This document shows, piece by piece, positions 1 to 10,195 of a DNA stretch of 64,000 bases. Both the position numbers and the translations under genes were made by a program. The notes beneath the pieces were generated by a model that searched no databases, was not told the DNA's origin, and was given only the letters and a program-made list of their open reading frames with translations. Numbering within the stretch: position 1 is the stretch's first letter; each line of letters begins with the position of its first letter. Source of the DNA: Isochrysis galbana (lineage: Eukaryota > Haptophyta > Isochrysidales > Isochrysidaceae); contig CM030937.1 in the NCBI GenBank assembly GCA_018136815.1, forward strand, positions 2,304,887 to 2,368,886, given 5' to 3'.

Positions 1-399
1 CTGCAACCCGCAACTCGCCACCCCTCATTTCAGGGGTCAGGGGCTCCTCCCCGGGTGAAGCTGACGACCGTCTGACATAAGCTAATTTTTTTATCCCGTA
101 CTCTCACTCTCATTCTGACTCATTCTCATTTTATGTTAATTACGCAATAGCTGCACCCACACGTTTCCCTTTGCGCCATTGGCCCGAGTGCCCGAGTGCA
201 ACATCTGTGAAGGTGCGCAACCTGAGGCGCCTTAGTTTTTGCTTGTCACGCCCACCCACACCCACCACCCACCGACCCACCACCCACCTCATCGTTGGTC
301 CTTGGTATTCAACAATAGCTTAGGCCATACCCCTCCTATTCGCTATTCGCTAAGCACGATAGACTCGGCTGGCGTCTGGGACAGCTCAAGCAGCCATGG
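1..399. other. Intergenic, nothing recognised
   Basis: Mixed-composition spacer with short CCACC-rich repeats around 240-290. I see no open frame with protein-like composition and no RNA gene. Confidence 0.4.
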
Positions 400-1045
400 G
401 CATGGGCAGATATAATAAAACAACTGCGAATATTAGTGCCGCTACCTACTGCCACTTGCCACTAGCCACGCACCAACACAACAAGCAACAAGCCACGACA
501 CACATGACCGCATTATAATCTCAGGCACACAAAACTATGAATAACCTGATTATACCTCCCCCCTCGCAGGCCGCAGGCCCCCAGCTCCCGTTAGAACTCC
601 CCACAAGCTCATTGGTCATTGGCCGGAGTGGCAAAACCCAGTTAGTCGCCAATGTAGCATGTACATTGACATTGAAGACTTAGTAGGGAAAAGCACCGGG
701 GGGGGGGAGGGGGGAGCGAGCCTTTGCAGTCGTCCTGTTGAGAATGAAAGGCCCTTAGCCCTTAGGGCAAGCCAGTCTGCCCGAGCGGTCCTCCGTAGAA
801 TAAGCGACGGCGCCCGGGGAACCTCTTACTTCGAGAGGGCTCCCCTGAGCGTGCTTGCGCCGCTCCCTCCGCTCCTCCAACTGTCGCCAGCCTCTCACTC
901 CGCCCATTTACTAACGTAAACGGGGCTCGGTGATCGTTGAATCCCCGGTTCGGGTTCGGCCTTGTCACAGGGTGGTAAGGCGTAAGGCCACTGAAGGGGC
1001 AGGCGCCCTCACCGTCGCCGTCGCCGCCGTCGCCGTCGCCCCTCC
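400..1045. repeat. Dispersed repeat shared with 28.8-29.25 kb
   Basis: Blocks here recur in the same order around 28810-29250: an AATAAAACAACTG block, then CTCCCCACAAG, a G-run after CACCGG, and a GCAAACGGGGC-type block. Part of it (about 690-830) also matches 8195-8320, including GACGGCGCCC. This suggests an old dispersed repeat or a composite of several. No coding capacity is evident. Boundaries are approximate. Confidence 0.5.
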
Positions 1046-1060
1046 TAGAACACCGTCGCT

Positions 1061-1814
1061 CAACTAAGTTTATACTTGGTTGACCCATGGGGGGGCACGA
1101 GCCCCCCCCTCTCTCCACTCCTCCCCTGCCATGGGGGAGGAACCACCCATCCTCCTGGCACGCCTGATGGCTTGCCAGGAGGCCACTGCCCTACTGACCC
1201 ACTCCCTTCCCCACAGGCTCGCCCCATTCGCCCATCCTGGCCCCTCGTGGCCAGCCCATTGCTCCAACCCCCCCTCCCCCCCTGGTCGACAGGCAGACAG
1301 GTGCTGATTGGGGGCCCCAGAGGCTCAGGAGCGCCAGCGAGGGAGAGGCAGGGGAGGCCAGGGCCCAGTCCCAGCCTCCTCTGCCCCCAGAGCTGGCCTC
1401 CAGGAGCCTCCAGGGGTCGCCAGGGGCAGCTGCAGGCCTGCCGCAGGCGCGCCATCGCGCGTGCCGCAGGAGAGGGGAGAGAGAGCGCGGAGAAGGGGGT
1501 GGGCGGAGCGAGAGCTCCGCTCACCGAAAAATAGGTAAGTCCCGCACCTGTTTACAGGATAAGTCGGGGCTGAGACCGCCGCCCACTCGGAGACACAGGA
1601 GGAAGGGGGGAATGATCACCGGGGGGGGGCGCGGGCCACCGGACCATATCTAAGCCCTTCACCCCTATCCCCCTAGTAGTGCACGGGGGGAGTCGCCTTA
1701 TGGCGGGGGGAGAAGGGCCGGGGAAGTGGGGGTGTAGAAAGTTTCCTACGTGAGTAGAAAGTAGAGGGTCCACGGCCGCGTGTGCGGTGAGACTATTAAA
1801 AGGTTTATTTTATT
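1061..1814 (+). mobile_element. Family S SINE-like element, complete copy 1
   Basis: This element of about 754 bp begins CAACTAAGTTTATACTTGG, runs through a GGGGGGGCACGAGCCCCCCC hairpin-like block and a G/C-rich body, and ends in an A/T-rich tail (TATTAAAAGGTTTATTTTAT). It is flanked by a perfect direct repeat, TAGAACACCGTCGCTCA, at 1046-1062 and 1815-1831. Its last two bases may overlap the element's CA start. Two more full copies, at 53979-54768 and 59786-60539, share the same ends. It has no convincing protein; overlapping ORFs in all frames reflect base composition. The flanking duplication implies insertion by target-primed or similar staggered-cut integration. The polymerase must come from elsewhere. 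Confidence 0.85.
1535..1557 (+). other. Intron-like GTAAGT...TTTACAG module inside element S
   Basis: A 23-nt segment begins GTAAGT and ends TTTACAG. It recurs in other S copies at 60261-60283 (23 nt), 54484-54510 (27 nt) and 48693-48723 (31 nt) with conserved ends and a variable middle. It resembles a miniature spliceosomal intron. Splicing is not demonstrated, and the length is below what most spliceosomes accept. Confidence 0.4.
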
Positions 1815-2105
1815 TAGAACACCGTCGCTCACCTGAAGGCCGTTGGAAGAGGCGCGCACTGCGCTTCCATACAATACTTTCATCTGTTTCTGTTTGAGGA
1901 AGGTTTCAGGAGAACGCGACTTCTTCTTCTTAGAACTCCCTCCTGAATCCCTCTTCCAACCCTTTTTCAAAAAGACTTGTTTAACTTTGCAAAAACCCTT
2001 GACTACGTCTAGAGTATGTGCTATTTGTAGTCTACTCGCGGTAGGGAGGGGGGCGGGCGGGCGAGGGGAGGGGGGAGGGGGGGGGGAGCCGTCGCCGCGG
2101 TGGCG

Positions 2106-4242
2106 ATGCGCCGCCGCGCGCGAGGCATCGCCGCGCCGCCCGCCGCACTTCGCCAGGCAGTGCTGCGCGCGCAGCCGCTGGAGTGGGGGACAGTGGACGG
2201 CGCGCTAAGCCGCGCCGTCCGCGCCGCTGGGCCCTCTGCACCGCACTCGCTCCTCGGCGCGCTGCACGCGGCGGCGATCCGCGCGGTCGGAGAGCGTCGG
2301 AGAGAGGAGCTCCTCTCACCGCTCGTCGAGCGGGCGCGGCAGTGGGAAGGCGGGCGGTGGTTGGCGTACACGGCGGCACTTGGCGTCGTTTCGCGCAGCC
2401 CTGCACATGACCGGTTCGAGCGGGCCCTCCGGCTAATCGAGGCGATGCGTGCCGATGGCTGCAAGCCGAGCCAGCTTGCGCTGCAGCACCTCCTGCGCGC
2501 CTCGGGCAACTCGGCCGATCCCATGGATAGCATGGTCGTGCAGATGCGCGCTGGGCTGTCACCCAAGCTTGCTGCCTTTAATACGCTCGTCGGTGTCTAC
2601 GCTAGTTGTGAGAGGGAGCGTCGAGCGCACGCGTCCATTCTGGCTAGCCTTCCAGAAGATCCGAACGGAAGTGAGGTTTGCAGTTTGCCTGAGGATGTAT
2701 CGGAGGCGCCAGGCGAGGGTGGTGACGCGCGCACACGTGCTGAACAGGCAACCGCGGAATCTGACGCTGTTACCTCCCAGATGAGCGTGGCCCTGCTACT
2801 TCAAGTGATGAAGATGTGTAGCTTGAAGCCCAACGGCAGGACTCTGCAGGAGCTCCTCTCTCTTGCAAACTCGCCGGCTGATATTCGGGCCATCGGCGCG
2901 TATACGCCGACCCCGTCAACGGTGCGGCCCCAACATTCGCTGGTGGCACAGAATGCTCATTTCCTGCACGCGCTGTTCTCGGCCAGCGCTCGAGTCTCGA
3001 GCCGGCTGGCAGTAGGTACGCAGCTCTTTCGATTTCCCGATCTACAACACCGAATGAGCATATGGCGCTGCTCCACTAATCTGTGATACGCTTCGCGAGT
3101 TCCTGTCTGCGTATGCTAGATGAATTCGACGGACATTATGGAGCTAGTTATGCGCGATGCAACGCTCGTCTTCACTGCCCGCGACCAATGTGCCACGCCC
3201 TTGCTCCTCAGGCAAACTGCTTGACCGGATCCGAAAGCGACAGCCGCTTCCCTCTGAGGCAAGCATGCTTGCCGTCTTGCGCTCTTGTTGCTCAGCTGAC
3301 GGTGACCCAGCTGCTGCTCGCGGGATCCTACGTGACCTCTGGTCTCGTCACATGCGCATCAGCGAGCGATCGGCATGCAGCCTTGTCCTTGCAGCAGCAG
3401 AGAGTGCTGCAGCCGATAGGCCAGGCGCGCTCGAGCTGTTGGACGATTTGGTCGAGGGGATGATTGGTGATACCCACCCGCGCGCATCGGCACAGCGCAG
3501 CACGATACGAAGAACAGATCGGGCAGCACATGAAGCAGCACGATCACTTGCGATCTCCGAGTGGCGGGCAGGCCGAGCAAGTGCCGGCGAGGCCACTTCG
3601 TATTGTCTCAGCTTGTTGGCGGATGCAGGCGTGGCTCCTCGTCAAGTCCTTGTAGCAACGGTCGCGCACATGTATGCCTCCGAGGGGAACGTGGCAACAG
3701 CACTGCAGGTGCTTGAAGGTCGCACAGGAGTAGGAGTCCAGGCTACTACGGAAGGGGCGTATATTGGTGTCCTGAATTGCCTCTCTCACACATCCCAGTT
3801 GCCGGATGCGATATCGGTGATGAGGTCGATGACCGAAGCCCAGGTTCTGCCGACTCTGCGTACCCGCGTGGCATTGGCCGCGCTGCTGCTTCGCATGCGC
3901 CACACGCGCAATGATGGCGTGGAGGTACCGTGGGTCGCTAGCTTTTGGCGTGACACCGGGCTGACCGCGGAAGAGGTGAATGATGCGGTGAAGGCGTTTG
4001 AAAGACTTGATGTGCGAGCATCTTCCGTAGCCGATTTTGTCGTCGAATCGAAATCGGCTGCATTGCTCAACAAGATAGCGAAGGTCATGGACAAGCGCAC
4101 ACGAGGGACTGTCATATCGTCGCATCTAGCCAAGCTTCTCAGAGGCCATGATATGCCCTTGGTGGAAGCGAATCAGCCGTCCGAAAGGAGCCTCCAGTAT
4201 TCGAGACTTAGTGACGATGTCCTTGGTAGTCACTATCACTAA
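2106..4242 (+). CDS. Pentatricopeptide-repeat (PPR) protein, two exons
   Basis: Two frames join through one phase-matched intron. Exon 1 is 2106-3015 (donor TAG|GTACGC), the intron 3016-3211 (196 nt, acceptor CTCCTCAG), and exon 2 3212-4242, giving 646 aa. The start is the ATG at 2106; the GTG six bases upstream is ignored. The Arg/Ala-rich N-terminus suits an organelle presequence. Helical repeats of about 35 residues are visible: one around residues 100-140 ending in MRADGCKPSQLAL, one at the start of exon 2 after GKLLDRIRKRQPLPSE, and two near 3600-3900, including DAISVMRSMTEAQVLPT. PPR proteins bind organellar RNA in processing, editing or translation. I infer that role here; no DYW, SMR or other C-terminal domain is visible. 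The gene is alone, with an S element upstream and repeats downstream. The main uncertainty is the splice junction. Confidence 0.75.
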
Positions 4243-5250
4243 CACAACCACCCACCGATCATGGCGGCGAATTTCAGGGCGTGAGCAACGTGAGCTTGAA
4301 TGTAGGTGATGTGCCGTGCCCGTACGAATAGGCATAGGTATGACTGCCACCATTGCTTTTACCTTGCACTAGTGTCCGCTTTTGTCTATCGTGCACTATT
4401 TTCTTCTCCGCCACATTGGCCAAGTGCATGAGGATGCCGCATGCCGGCGTGTGCGTGAGAATAAGGCGAACCACGCCGAAGTGCATGCGCGCAGCTAGCT
4501 AATTCTGCGCGCTTCGGTAGGCCTGATTGCGGGCCGAGGCAGCGAGGCAAGAAGCGTGCTCATTTGGCCCCACCCTACACCCTACTAGCTAGCATGAAGA
4601 ACTTCCCTCCGGGTATCCTCTAGCCTTCACTCCCTCGTAGGGGCCATCGAGCAGGATATCGCAATAAACGATATCAAACGGATAGGCGCCGATAGAGAGA
4701 CCGGAGGGATGGGCGAGAGGACGCGACAGGGGCTTGCCGCCATGGTGCACTCATGGCAGCCTCTTTGACATGTTCAACGATAGGGCGGTCAAACACGGCT
4801 TTTTAAGTACTAATATGGGGGGGGTCGACATTTTTGACCGTGAGCGGAAAGCCCCGGCGAAAGCGGCTCGGAGGGTCTCCCCGCCTTTTCAGAATCCTCG
4901 TCCGAAAAGACGGTGCGAAGTCCCGTCGGACCCCCCCGCCCCCCTGCACACGTGCACACGCTCTGGCGGCTCACACGAGCCGAACTGGACGTCGCTCCCA
5001 CTGAGAGATGTGTTTCTTTCACTTAAAAGGTGCCTAGACATATATTAAATTAGGGGTCCGACGCCCCATATTGCCTATAAAGCAAATTTCAAACCCTGTG
5101 AGGGCAGGGGCTGGTGTGGAGAGGCGAGACTGTGGGGTATGAGTGTTAGACGAGAGCGAGAGCGACGAGAGCGAGAGCGACGGATGACGGCTGACGACAG
5201 GACGACGGACAGAGACACCCACGAAACCACTCCGACTCTCGCCCGCGTTG
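4243..5250. other. Intergenic spacer
   Basis: No supported gene. A short T-tailed motif, GATAGGGCGGTCAAACACGG followed by CTTTTTAA, lies at about 4783-4806. It recurs in reverse at about 8150-8176 and, degenerate, at about 59185-59205. Confidence 0.4.
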
Positions 5251-5254
5251 ATGC

Positions 5255-5470
5255 GTTCCCCAAGAGTGCTGCCTGTGCCTGTCGACCAAATCCCGATGTC
5301 GTCCAAGTACGGCATGCAAATTTCCCATGCGAGGCCCTGGAGCACCGCGTCCATGAGACGACACATCTAGGAAGGGCCGGATTGGACGCCGAACGGCAGG
5401 TAGTTGAACTCATACTTCTGGCGGTGGGTGCAGAACGCCGTGATAGGTTTGTCCCTTTGCGCACGCCACC
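5255..5470 (-). pseudogene. Ty3/gypsy reverse-transcriptase fragment
   Basis: On the minus strand, two overlapping frames give consecutive pieces of a retroelement RT: TAFCTHRQKYEFNYLPFGVQ, then, after a frame change, MDAVLQGLAWEI and the catalytic-box peptide MPYLDDIGIWS. FxYLPFGxxxxP and YLDD are core Ty3/gypsy RT motifs. The frame change and missing flanks show a dead fragment. It abuts a truncated family S fragment at 5508. Confidence 0.7.
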
Positions 5471-5507
5471 TCCCAAGGCGCAACCCTATCACAAGAGGAT
5501 CTTCAAC

Positions 5508-5578
5508 TAAGTTTATACTTAGTTCGCCCATGGGGGGGCACGAGCCCCCCTCTCTCTCCACTCCTCCCCTGCCATTGG
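5508..5578 (+). repeat. Family S 5'-end fragment
   Basis: Begins CAACTAAGTTTATACTTAG and follows the S consensus through the CCATGGGGGGGCACGAGC block to about 5578, then stops. Only the first 70 bp or so remain. The sequence continues directly into the reverse-oriented T-tailed repeat at 5579-5715. Confidence 0.7.
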
Positions 5579-5715
5579 AAAAAAAAACTTCTTAATAGTC
5601 TCGCCGCGCGCGCGACCCTGCACAGCTTCTATGCAGCCACGCCCGCTTCCCTTATCCCCCCTCCACCTGCCTTGCGGCTCGTCCCCTCGTGCTCTACCTA
5701 TGACAGGGGAGACCC
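5579..5715 (-). repeat. T-tailed repeat; empty-site paralogue of the 51.76-53.55 kb insertion
   Basis: Read on the minus strand, this runs TAGGTAGAGCACGAGGGGAC, GAGCCGCAAGGCAGGTGG, AAGCGGGCGTGGC, then GCGGCGAGACTATTAAGAAG and a T-run. The same unit is present at 51735-51763 plus 53548-53665, where it is split by a 1.78-kb insertion. Here it is uninterrupted. Confidence 0.7.
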
Positions 5716-5879
5716 TCGGGGGGAGGGAGCGAACCTTGGGGAAGATCGGCGAGGCTTCAACCGTTGCTCAGAAGGCGGCAAAGGAGGCAGACATTTTCCG
5801 TTGTCTTCCCCGCCCCCCCCCCCCCCCGAAGACAACCCGGTAGTCTTTAGCAGACTACGGGTTTGCGCAACCGCCTTGC

Positions 5880-5948
5880 TCTGACAGCCGGACCCAAAGT
5901 AGCGCACATGGCACATGGGTCGCCCCCCGAAACCGAACGAAAAGGAAC

Positions 5949-5990
<42 letters not shown>

Positions 5991-6110
5991 CGGAAAGGGG
6001 AGTGAGGGTGGGGCAAGGGCGATGTCAGGGTGAATCCCCAGCGCGAGGGACAGCGGCTAGCGAAATAGTGGGCATCTTCAAGATCAAGAATTTTTTGTCA
6101 AGGATAAACG
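5880..6110 (+). repeat. Family C dispersed repeat with a 40-nt poly-G run
   Basis: Starts around GACCCAAAGTAGCGCACATG, passes CCCCCCGAAACCGAAC, then a pure G-run at 5951-5990, then GGGAGTGAGGGTGGGGCAAG. The same order occurs at 59388-59560 with a shorter G-run, and partly at 60760-60960 and 54785-54915. No ORF spans it once the homopolymer is discounted. Confidence 0.65.
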
Positions 6111-6261
6111 CAAGGGCAAGGCTTTGAATAGTAATCAATTATTGCAGGACACTATCGACATCTCCCGCCTGATTGGCAACTGTTCTCGCAGCCACCGACG
6201 GAGCACTGTGCGTCACCGAGGTGTTGAGGCGTTTCATCTATGTGCAGGCAGAGGGCGAAAA

Positions 6262-7019
6262 TCAATCGTAATCGGGCCGATCATCATCATCTCCATAGTC
6301 ACCACCAAGATCGATACGGTTGCCTTGCTCATCCACTACCTCGATTTCCCGCCCCAGCTCAAGCTCTTTCCGCAATTTGGACCAAGCCTCATCGATCGCA
6401 TCCCACCCCTCCTTCTCAAGGAGCTCTCGCCTGGCAGAGAGATGGCAACCAATAGCTCAGATCGTGGAATTGAGAAGGCGAGATAGACTTGTGTGCACAC
6501 GGAAGGGAAGACATGGGTCAGCGGTCGGGTGAGCGCATACCAGACGTCATCACCCATACCACCCACTCCAAGGATTCGGTCCTCGGCGCCCCCCGTCTTG
6601 GGCTTCCGTCGCCTGAACTTCACTTTGGCGCCCTCCGCATTAATCCTCTTGGGATACGAGCCCTTCAGCTCCATCTCTCCGTCTCCGAGCTTGTAGACCG
6701 AGTAAGTGATTCCCTTCGAGGCGGCCTCCAGCTTCCTCCCCAGCGCAAGTGCCTGCGCCAATGTTGAGAAGCGCGCGGTCGACCTTCCCAACGGCGCAAG
6801 GTCAGCGCCGCCGAATGAGTTTTCGTAGACAAACGGCGCTGGAGAGTACCAGATGAGTACGATCCGCGGCGGACCGCCAAGCTGGAGGCGAAGAGGCGCG
6901 AGCTCGGAGGATAGGGTGGGACGGCTGGCAACGCACAGCCCTGCGCGCCCTCGAGCCGGCAAGGAGAAGCCCAGGCAGACGGCTGCGCAGCCAAGAAGCA
7001 GCAGCTTCCGCGCCGCCAT
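6262..7019 (-). CDS. Small protein with signal-peptide-like N-terminus, possibly plastid-targeted; two exons
   Basis: Exon 1 is 7019-6541, the intron 6540-6431 (110 nt, GTATGC...CCAG) and exon 2 6430-6262; the phases join and give 215 aa. The ATG at 7019 is chosen because MAARKLLLLGCAAVCLGFS is a clean hydrophobic leader; the upstream ATG at 7094 adds an unlikely extension. The leader is followed by a basic Ser/Arg stretch, a pattern seen in bipartite presequences of secondary plastids, with a Phe near the expected cleavage site. The mature part contains IVLIWYSPAPFVY, a basic KVKFRRRKPKTGG segment and, in exon 2, an acidic helical tail (RELLEKEGWDAIDEAWSKLR) ending in Asp-rich residues. I do not recognise the family. 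Plastid location is inference. Confidence 0.7.
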
Positions 7020-8511
7020 GCTGCCCAGCCCTCCCCCAGCCCTTCTCCCCAAACCAAAGAGAAAAGACGAATAATACGATAATTTAGAGACCAAGGAGGA
7101 GAGAGGGAAACGGAGGAGGAGAGAGAGAGAGAGAGAGCCGAATTGTTCATCGTCCGTCTTCTGTCCGAGAACTCTAGAGAGTAGAAAGTACGAGGCACTG
7201 AAGTAGAGTGCGGCTCTACCGCTACTTTAACTCTTTCTTTACTCTACTCTACTCTACACTCTACTGCCGCCGGACGAAGCGGCCAAATGGCTGCTTCCAT
7301 AATGCATTTTGTGCCACCACTCGCGACCATCTCCCCCGCCGGCCTACTCCTACCTCTCTTCAGGATACCTCAGGGGCATCCTGAGACACACTCCCATAGT
7401 ATTATTACTATCTTGAGCGTTAGTACTATGTACTGAGCTTCTGCTTCTGCCACTAGCCACTAGCCACTAGCCACTAGCACTAGAAGTGCACTTGAAGTGC
7501 TAGTGGCACTGTGGCATTAGCACCACTAGTCTTGCGCCTTGAACTAACACTAACACGCCTAGCCGCATGGCACATGGCCGCTCTATAAGGGGTAGAGACT
7601 AGAGCTAGAGCTTCGCAACGGGCAGCGCTTCGCAGCGAGCACGCGCCGGCGCGGATGGCTCCAGGGGCCGCTAGGGTGCCTGTGGCGCCACCCAAAGGAG
7701 CCAAGGGAGCCTACACCAAGGCTGCCCACGATGTTGTAGCGGTGGAGCGGCTTGCGGTCCTCGAGGACGTCCGCCGAGCAGCGGAACATTGCCGAGCGAC
7801 GGGCGAGAGCGCGCGGCGCGCAATACGCAATACGCTCAGTCCAGTTCCCGCGGGCAATGATGCCAGAGGGTCAAGGGGTGGTCGGACTGTCGGCAGCCCG
7901 ACACGGCGCTGCATCGGGCGGGGGCGGGAATCAAATGCCGAATCTAGCTTAGATATAAAGGAACTGATCCCCCCGCGGGCGCGACCGCAAATTCTTTACG
8001 GGTAGAGCGTGAGCTCGCGTGGACGGAGGGGGGAAGAGGGGGGGCGAATCGCACCATTTCTTAGCACAGATTTTCGTAGTGGCAGGTGGCCGCCCCTGGA
8101 GTTTTTATTGGGCATCGCGCCACGGTCAAAAAATGCAGCCCAACCCTTACTAGTCGTTAAAAAGCCCCCGTGTTGACCGCCCTATCACTAGGGGGGGAGC
8201 GGGGGTGGGAGCGAACGCTTGGCGTCGTCCGTTGAGAGTGAGTGGCCCTTGGGATAGGCAAACGGCAAACCTGCCCGAGCGCTCCTCCGCAGACTAAGCG
8301 ACGGCGCCCAGGGAGCTATCACACTGTGAAAAACACCTTCCTGCGGTCATTTAGGCCCCGTGACGGTCTCTCGCGCGTTAGCGGCTAAGTCCCGGCCTGA
8401 GGGAGGGGAGAGTCGCGCCGGCGCGCTCCATCGCAACTGACTATCAAGTTAGTTGCGTACCAGGCTGAGTAGTTGCACACCCAACAATCAATATCTAAGG
8501 CGCCGTGTCGA
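7020..8511. other. Intergenic region with promoter-like and repeat blocks
   Basis: Contains a GA run (7117-7136), a run of ACTCT units (7230-7262) upstream of the minus-strand gene, and (CCACTAG)n-like units at 7450-7480. A plus-strand 116-codon ORF at 7655-8005 has protein-like composition at its start, but I find no homology or splice support, so I do not call it a gene. Positions 8141-8330 match the repeats at 690-830 and 4783-4806. Confidence 0.4.
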
Positions 8512-9978
8512 CTACTGCCGTTTGGACAAGTAGCGAGTGCGCCGTGGTGTGTGCCACAAAGTGCCTGTACTAGAGCTCTCGTGCCTAAAATACGCTCCGC
8601 ATGCGTGCAATGCGTCCTCGTGAGATATCCGCGGCCAGAGTGAGAGCATCTCCTCAAGGAGGGCGGCGTTGCGCGGCGGGAAGACTCGCACCATTCCCAT
8701 TGCGATGGCTTCCGAATCTTCAGCCTCTGCAAGGGCAAGCAAGCGGACGTCGGCATTTGACAAGCATTCGTCGGATGTTATGCCTGCCCTCGGACAACCT
8801 CGGGCGAGGGAGCAACACCTTTGACCTGTTGGCAGCGTGCGGCATGTGAACGATCGACCCGACATCGGCAATTTCCTATCCAGTCTCTTGGCGGCAACAG
8901 AAAGGATTGCGCGAAGCAATTTGCGCTTGACCACTCCGTCTTCAGCTGTCTTTGACACGAGATTTGGCGACATATTTACCTCAGTCAGAACGGGCATTGC
9001 GCTCTTGTTGACAAGGAAGTCAAAACGGAGCAGCTCGAAGGTCGACTGATGTGGCACGTGCGTCCGAGGCAGTCCTGCCTCAATGCTCGGCCGGACTGCC
9101 ACTAACAACGACGCAACGATGGTCTCTAACGTCCGCCACAAGCGGACATCATTATAGCCCTCCGCCCGAAGCTGTCGCCGCAATATGCAGCTAGGCGAGC
9201 CCTTGCACGACACAACGTCGCCAGCAAACGCAGATATCGTCCACACGGGCAGGTAGTCATTGACGACAAACGAGTCGGGGCTTGAAAAGCCCGCTTGCGT
9301 CCGCGGGTAGGCCTCCTTACAGAAGCGAACAAGCTGTTCTTCGAAGAGGTAGACCCTTAGAGGCCGCACAGAAGATATCATTACATAGAGGCCGATGTCG
9401 AATATCTGCGGCGCTGACTGCAGGAGTAGGGGCGTTACTCTCCTTTGCACAATTGCCAGGCCCAGATTCTGCAGCGCCTTGTGGGAGCCGTTCTGCAACG
9501 CGTGAATGCCACGATGACTCACCCGTTTGACAAGCCAGTGGGGCATTCCTGCCGTATCAGTCAGGCCCTCGCGCCACAGTCGTTCTCGCAGGGCATGCAG
9601 CTGGCCAGGCAGCACGTATGCTTCGGGTGTGCTTCCGTTGAAGAGTCTCGGAGACGAGGCCGCCAGCCCAGCGGTGAACTTGGCGAGGTCAGGCTTGAAG
9701 AGAAGGCTATGCAGACCCGCAACGTGGTTGACAGCAAATTGTGGCGGCAATGAGGGGTCAGCATGTGTGGCGACCGAGAACTTGGCCCTGAAGCTCTTGT
9801 CGAGCCACGGTTTGGTCCACGACCACCACAGATTCCAATCCCTCTCGCCTGTGAGCGACATGCCGAGCGAGGTTGCAGCGGCACCGACCGGCTGCAATGT
9901 GCTCGGCAGGGCGTCGGTTGCGAGCCGCAGCCTAGGCGCACGCAACGTCCCTCCGCCGGCCGACGATGAAGGCAGCAT
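8512..9978 (-). CDS. Tubulin-tyrosine-ligase-like (TTLL) amino-acid ligase
   Basis: Single-exon frame of 488 aa from the ATG at 9978; upstream in-frame codons are non-ATG starts with low-complexity Ser/Arg. TTLL enzymes are ATP-grasp ligases adding Tyr, Glu or Gly to tubulin or other proteins. Visible family blocks in order are VNHVAGLHSLLFKPDLAKF (about residues 80-100), WLVKRVSHRGIHAL (nucleotide-binding Lys region), a stretch matching the core helix-strand block (IFDIGLYVMISSVRPLRVYL), and near residue 315 FELLRFDFLVN...LTEVNMSPNL, the E-x-N metal-binding motif with its preceding Asp. The C-terminal 100 residues are Cys/Arg-rich and unrecognised. The substrate cannot be read from sequence; ciliary or cytoskeletal tubulin is the usual one. 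The gene lies between unrelated repeats. Confidence 0.85.
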   Translation of the reverse strand: MLPSSSAGGGTLRAPRLRLATDALPSTLQPVGAAATSLGMSLTGERDWNLWWSWTKPWLDKSFRAKFSVATHADPSLPPQFAVNHVAGLHSLLFKPDLAKFTAGLAASSPRLFNGSTPEAYVLPGQLHALRERLWREGLTDTAGMPHWLVKRVSHRGIHALQNGSHKALQNLGLAIVQRRVTPLLLQSAPQIFDIGLYVMISSVRPLRVYLFEEQLVRFCKEAYPRTQAGFSSPDSFVVNDYLPVWTISAFAGDVVSCKGSPSCILRRQLRAEGYNDVRLWRTLETIVASLLVAVRPSIEAGLPRTHVPHQSTFELLRFDFLVNKSAMPVLTEVNMSPNLVSKTAEDGVVKRKLLRAILSVAAKRLDRKLPMSGRSFTCRTLPTGQRCCSLARGCPRAGITSDECLSNADVRLLALAEAEDSEAIAMGMVRVFPPRNAALLEEMLSLWPRISHEDALHACGAYFRHESSSTGTLWHTPRRTRYLSKRQ

Positions 9979-9990
9979 CGGGTTCAAGAG

Positions 9991-10021
9991 GCGAGACGAG
10001 ACGAGACGAGACGAGACGAGA
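9991..10021. repeat. (GACGA)n microsatellite
   Basis: About six tandem GACGA units lie just upstream of the TTLL start, in its presumed 5' leader. Confidence 0.9.
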
Positions 10022-10195
10022 TGAAACGAGAGGGAACGATAGGAGGGGAGCGGAGAGGAGACAGGGGAGGTGAATGGGGGTGGCGAGGTGGCGTCAGCAG
10101 TCGATCGGCGCTGCCGACGGCTTGCAGCCGACGCGGCGGGCGGAGGTAGAGTGTACACTGAACACTTCTACTATCATACCCTCTGAGATTTTATA

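Noticed and set aside
1076-1534. Overlapping 60-150 codon ORFs on both strands inside S elements
   Set aside because: They occur in several frames at once, differ between copies and contain only Pro/Gly/Arg/Ser-biased sequence; composition artefacts.
3083-3463. Alternative frame bridging the two PPR ORFs
   Set aside because: The frame lacks PPR features; a phase-matched intron 3016-3211 explains the switch without it.
7655-8005. 116-codon plus-strand ORF starting MAPGAARVPVAPPKG
   Set aside because: The beginning looks protein-like, but the second half is basic low complexity and there is no homology or splice support.
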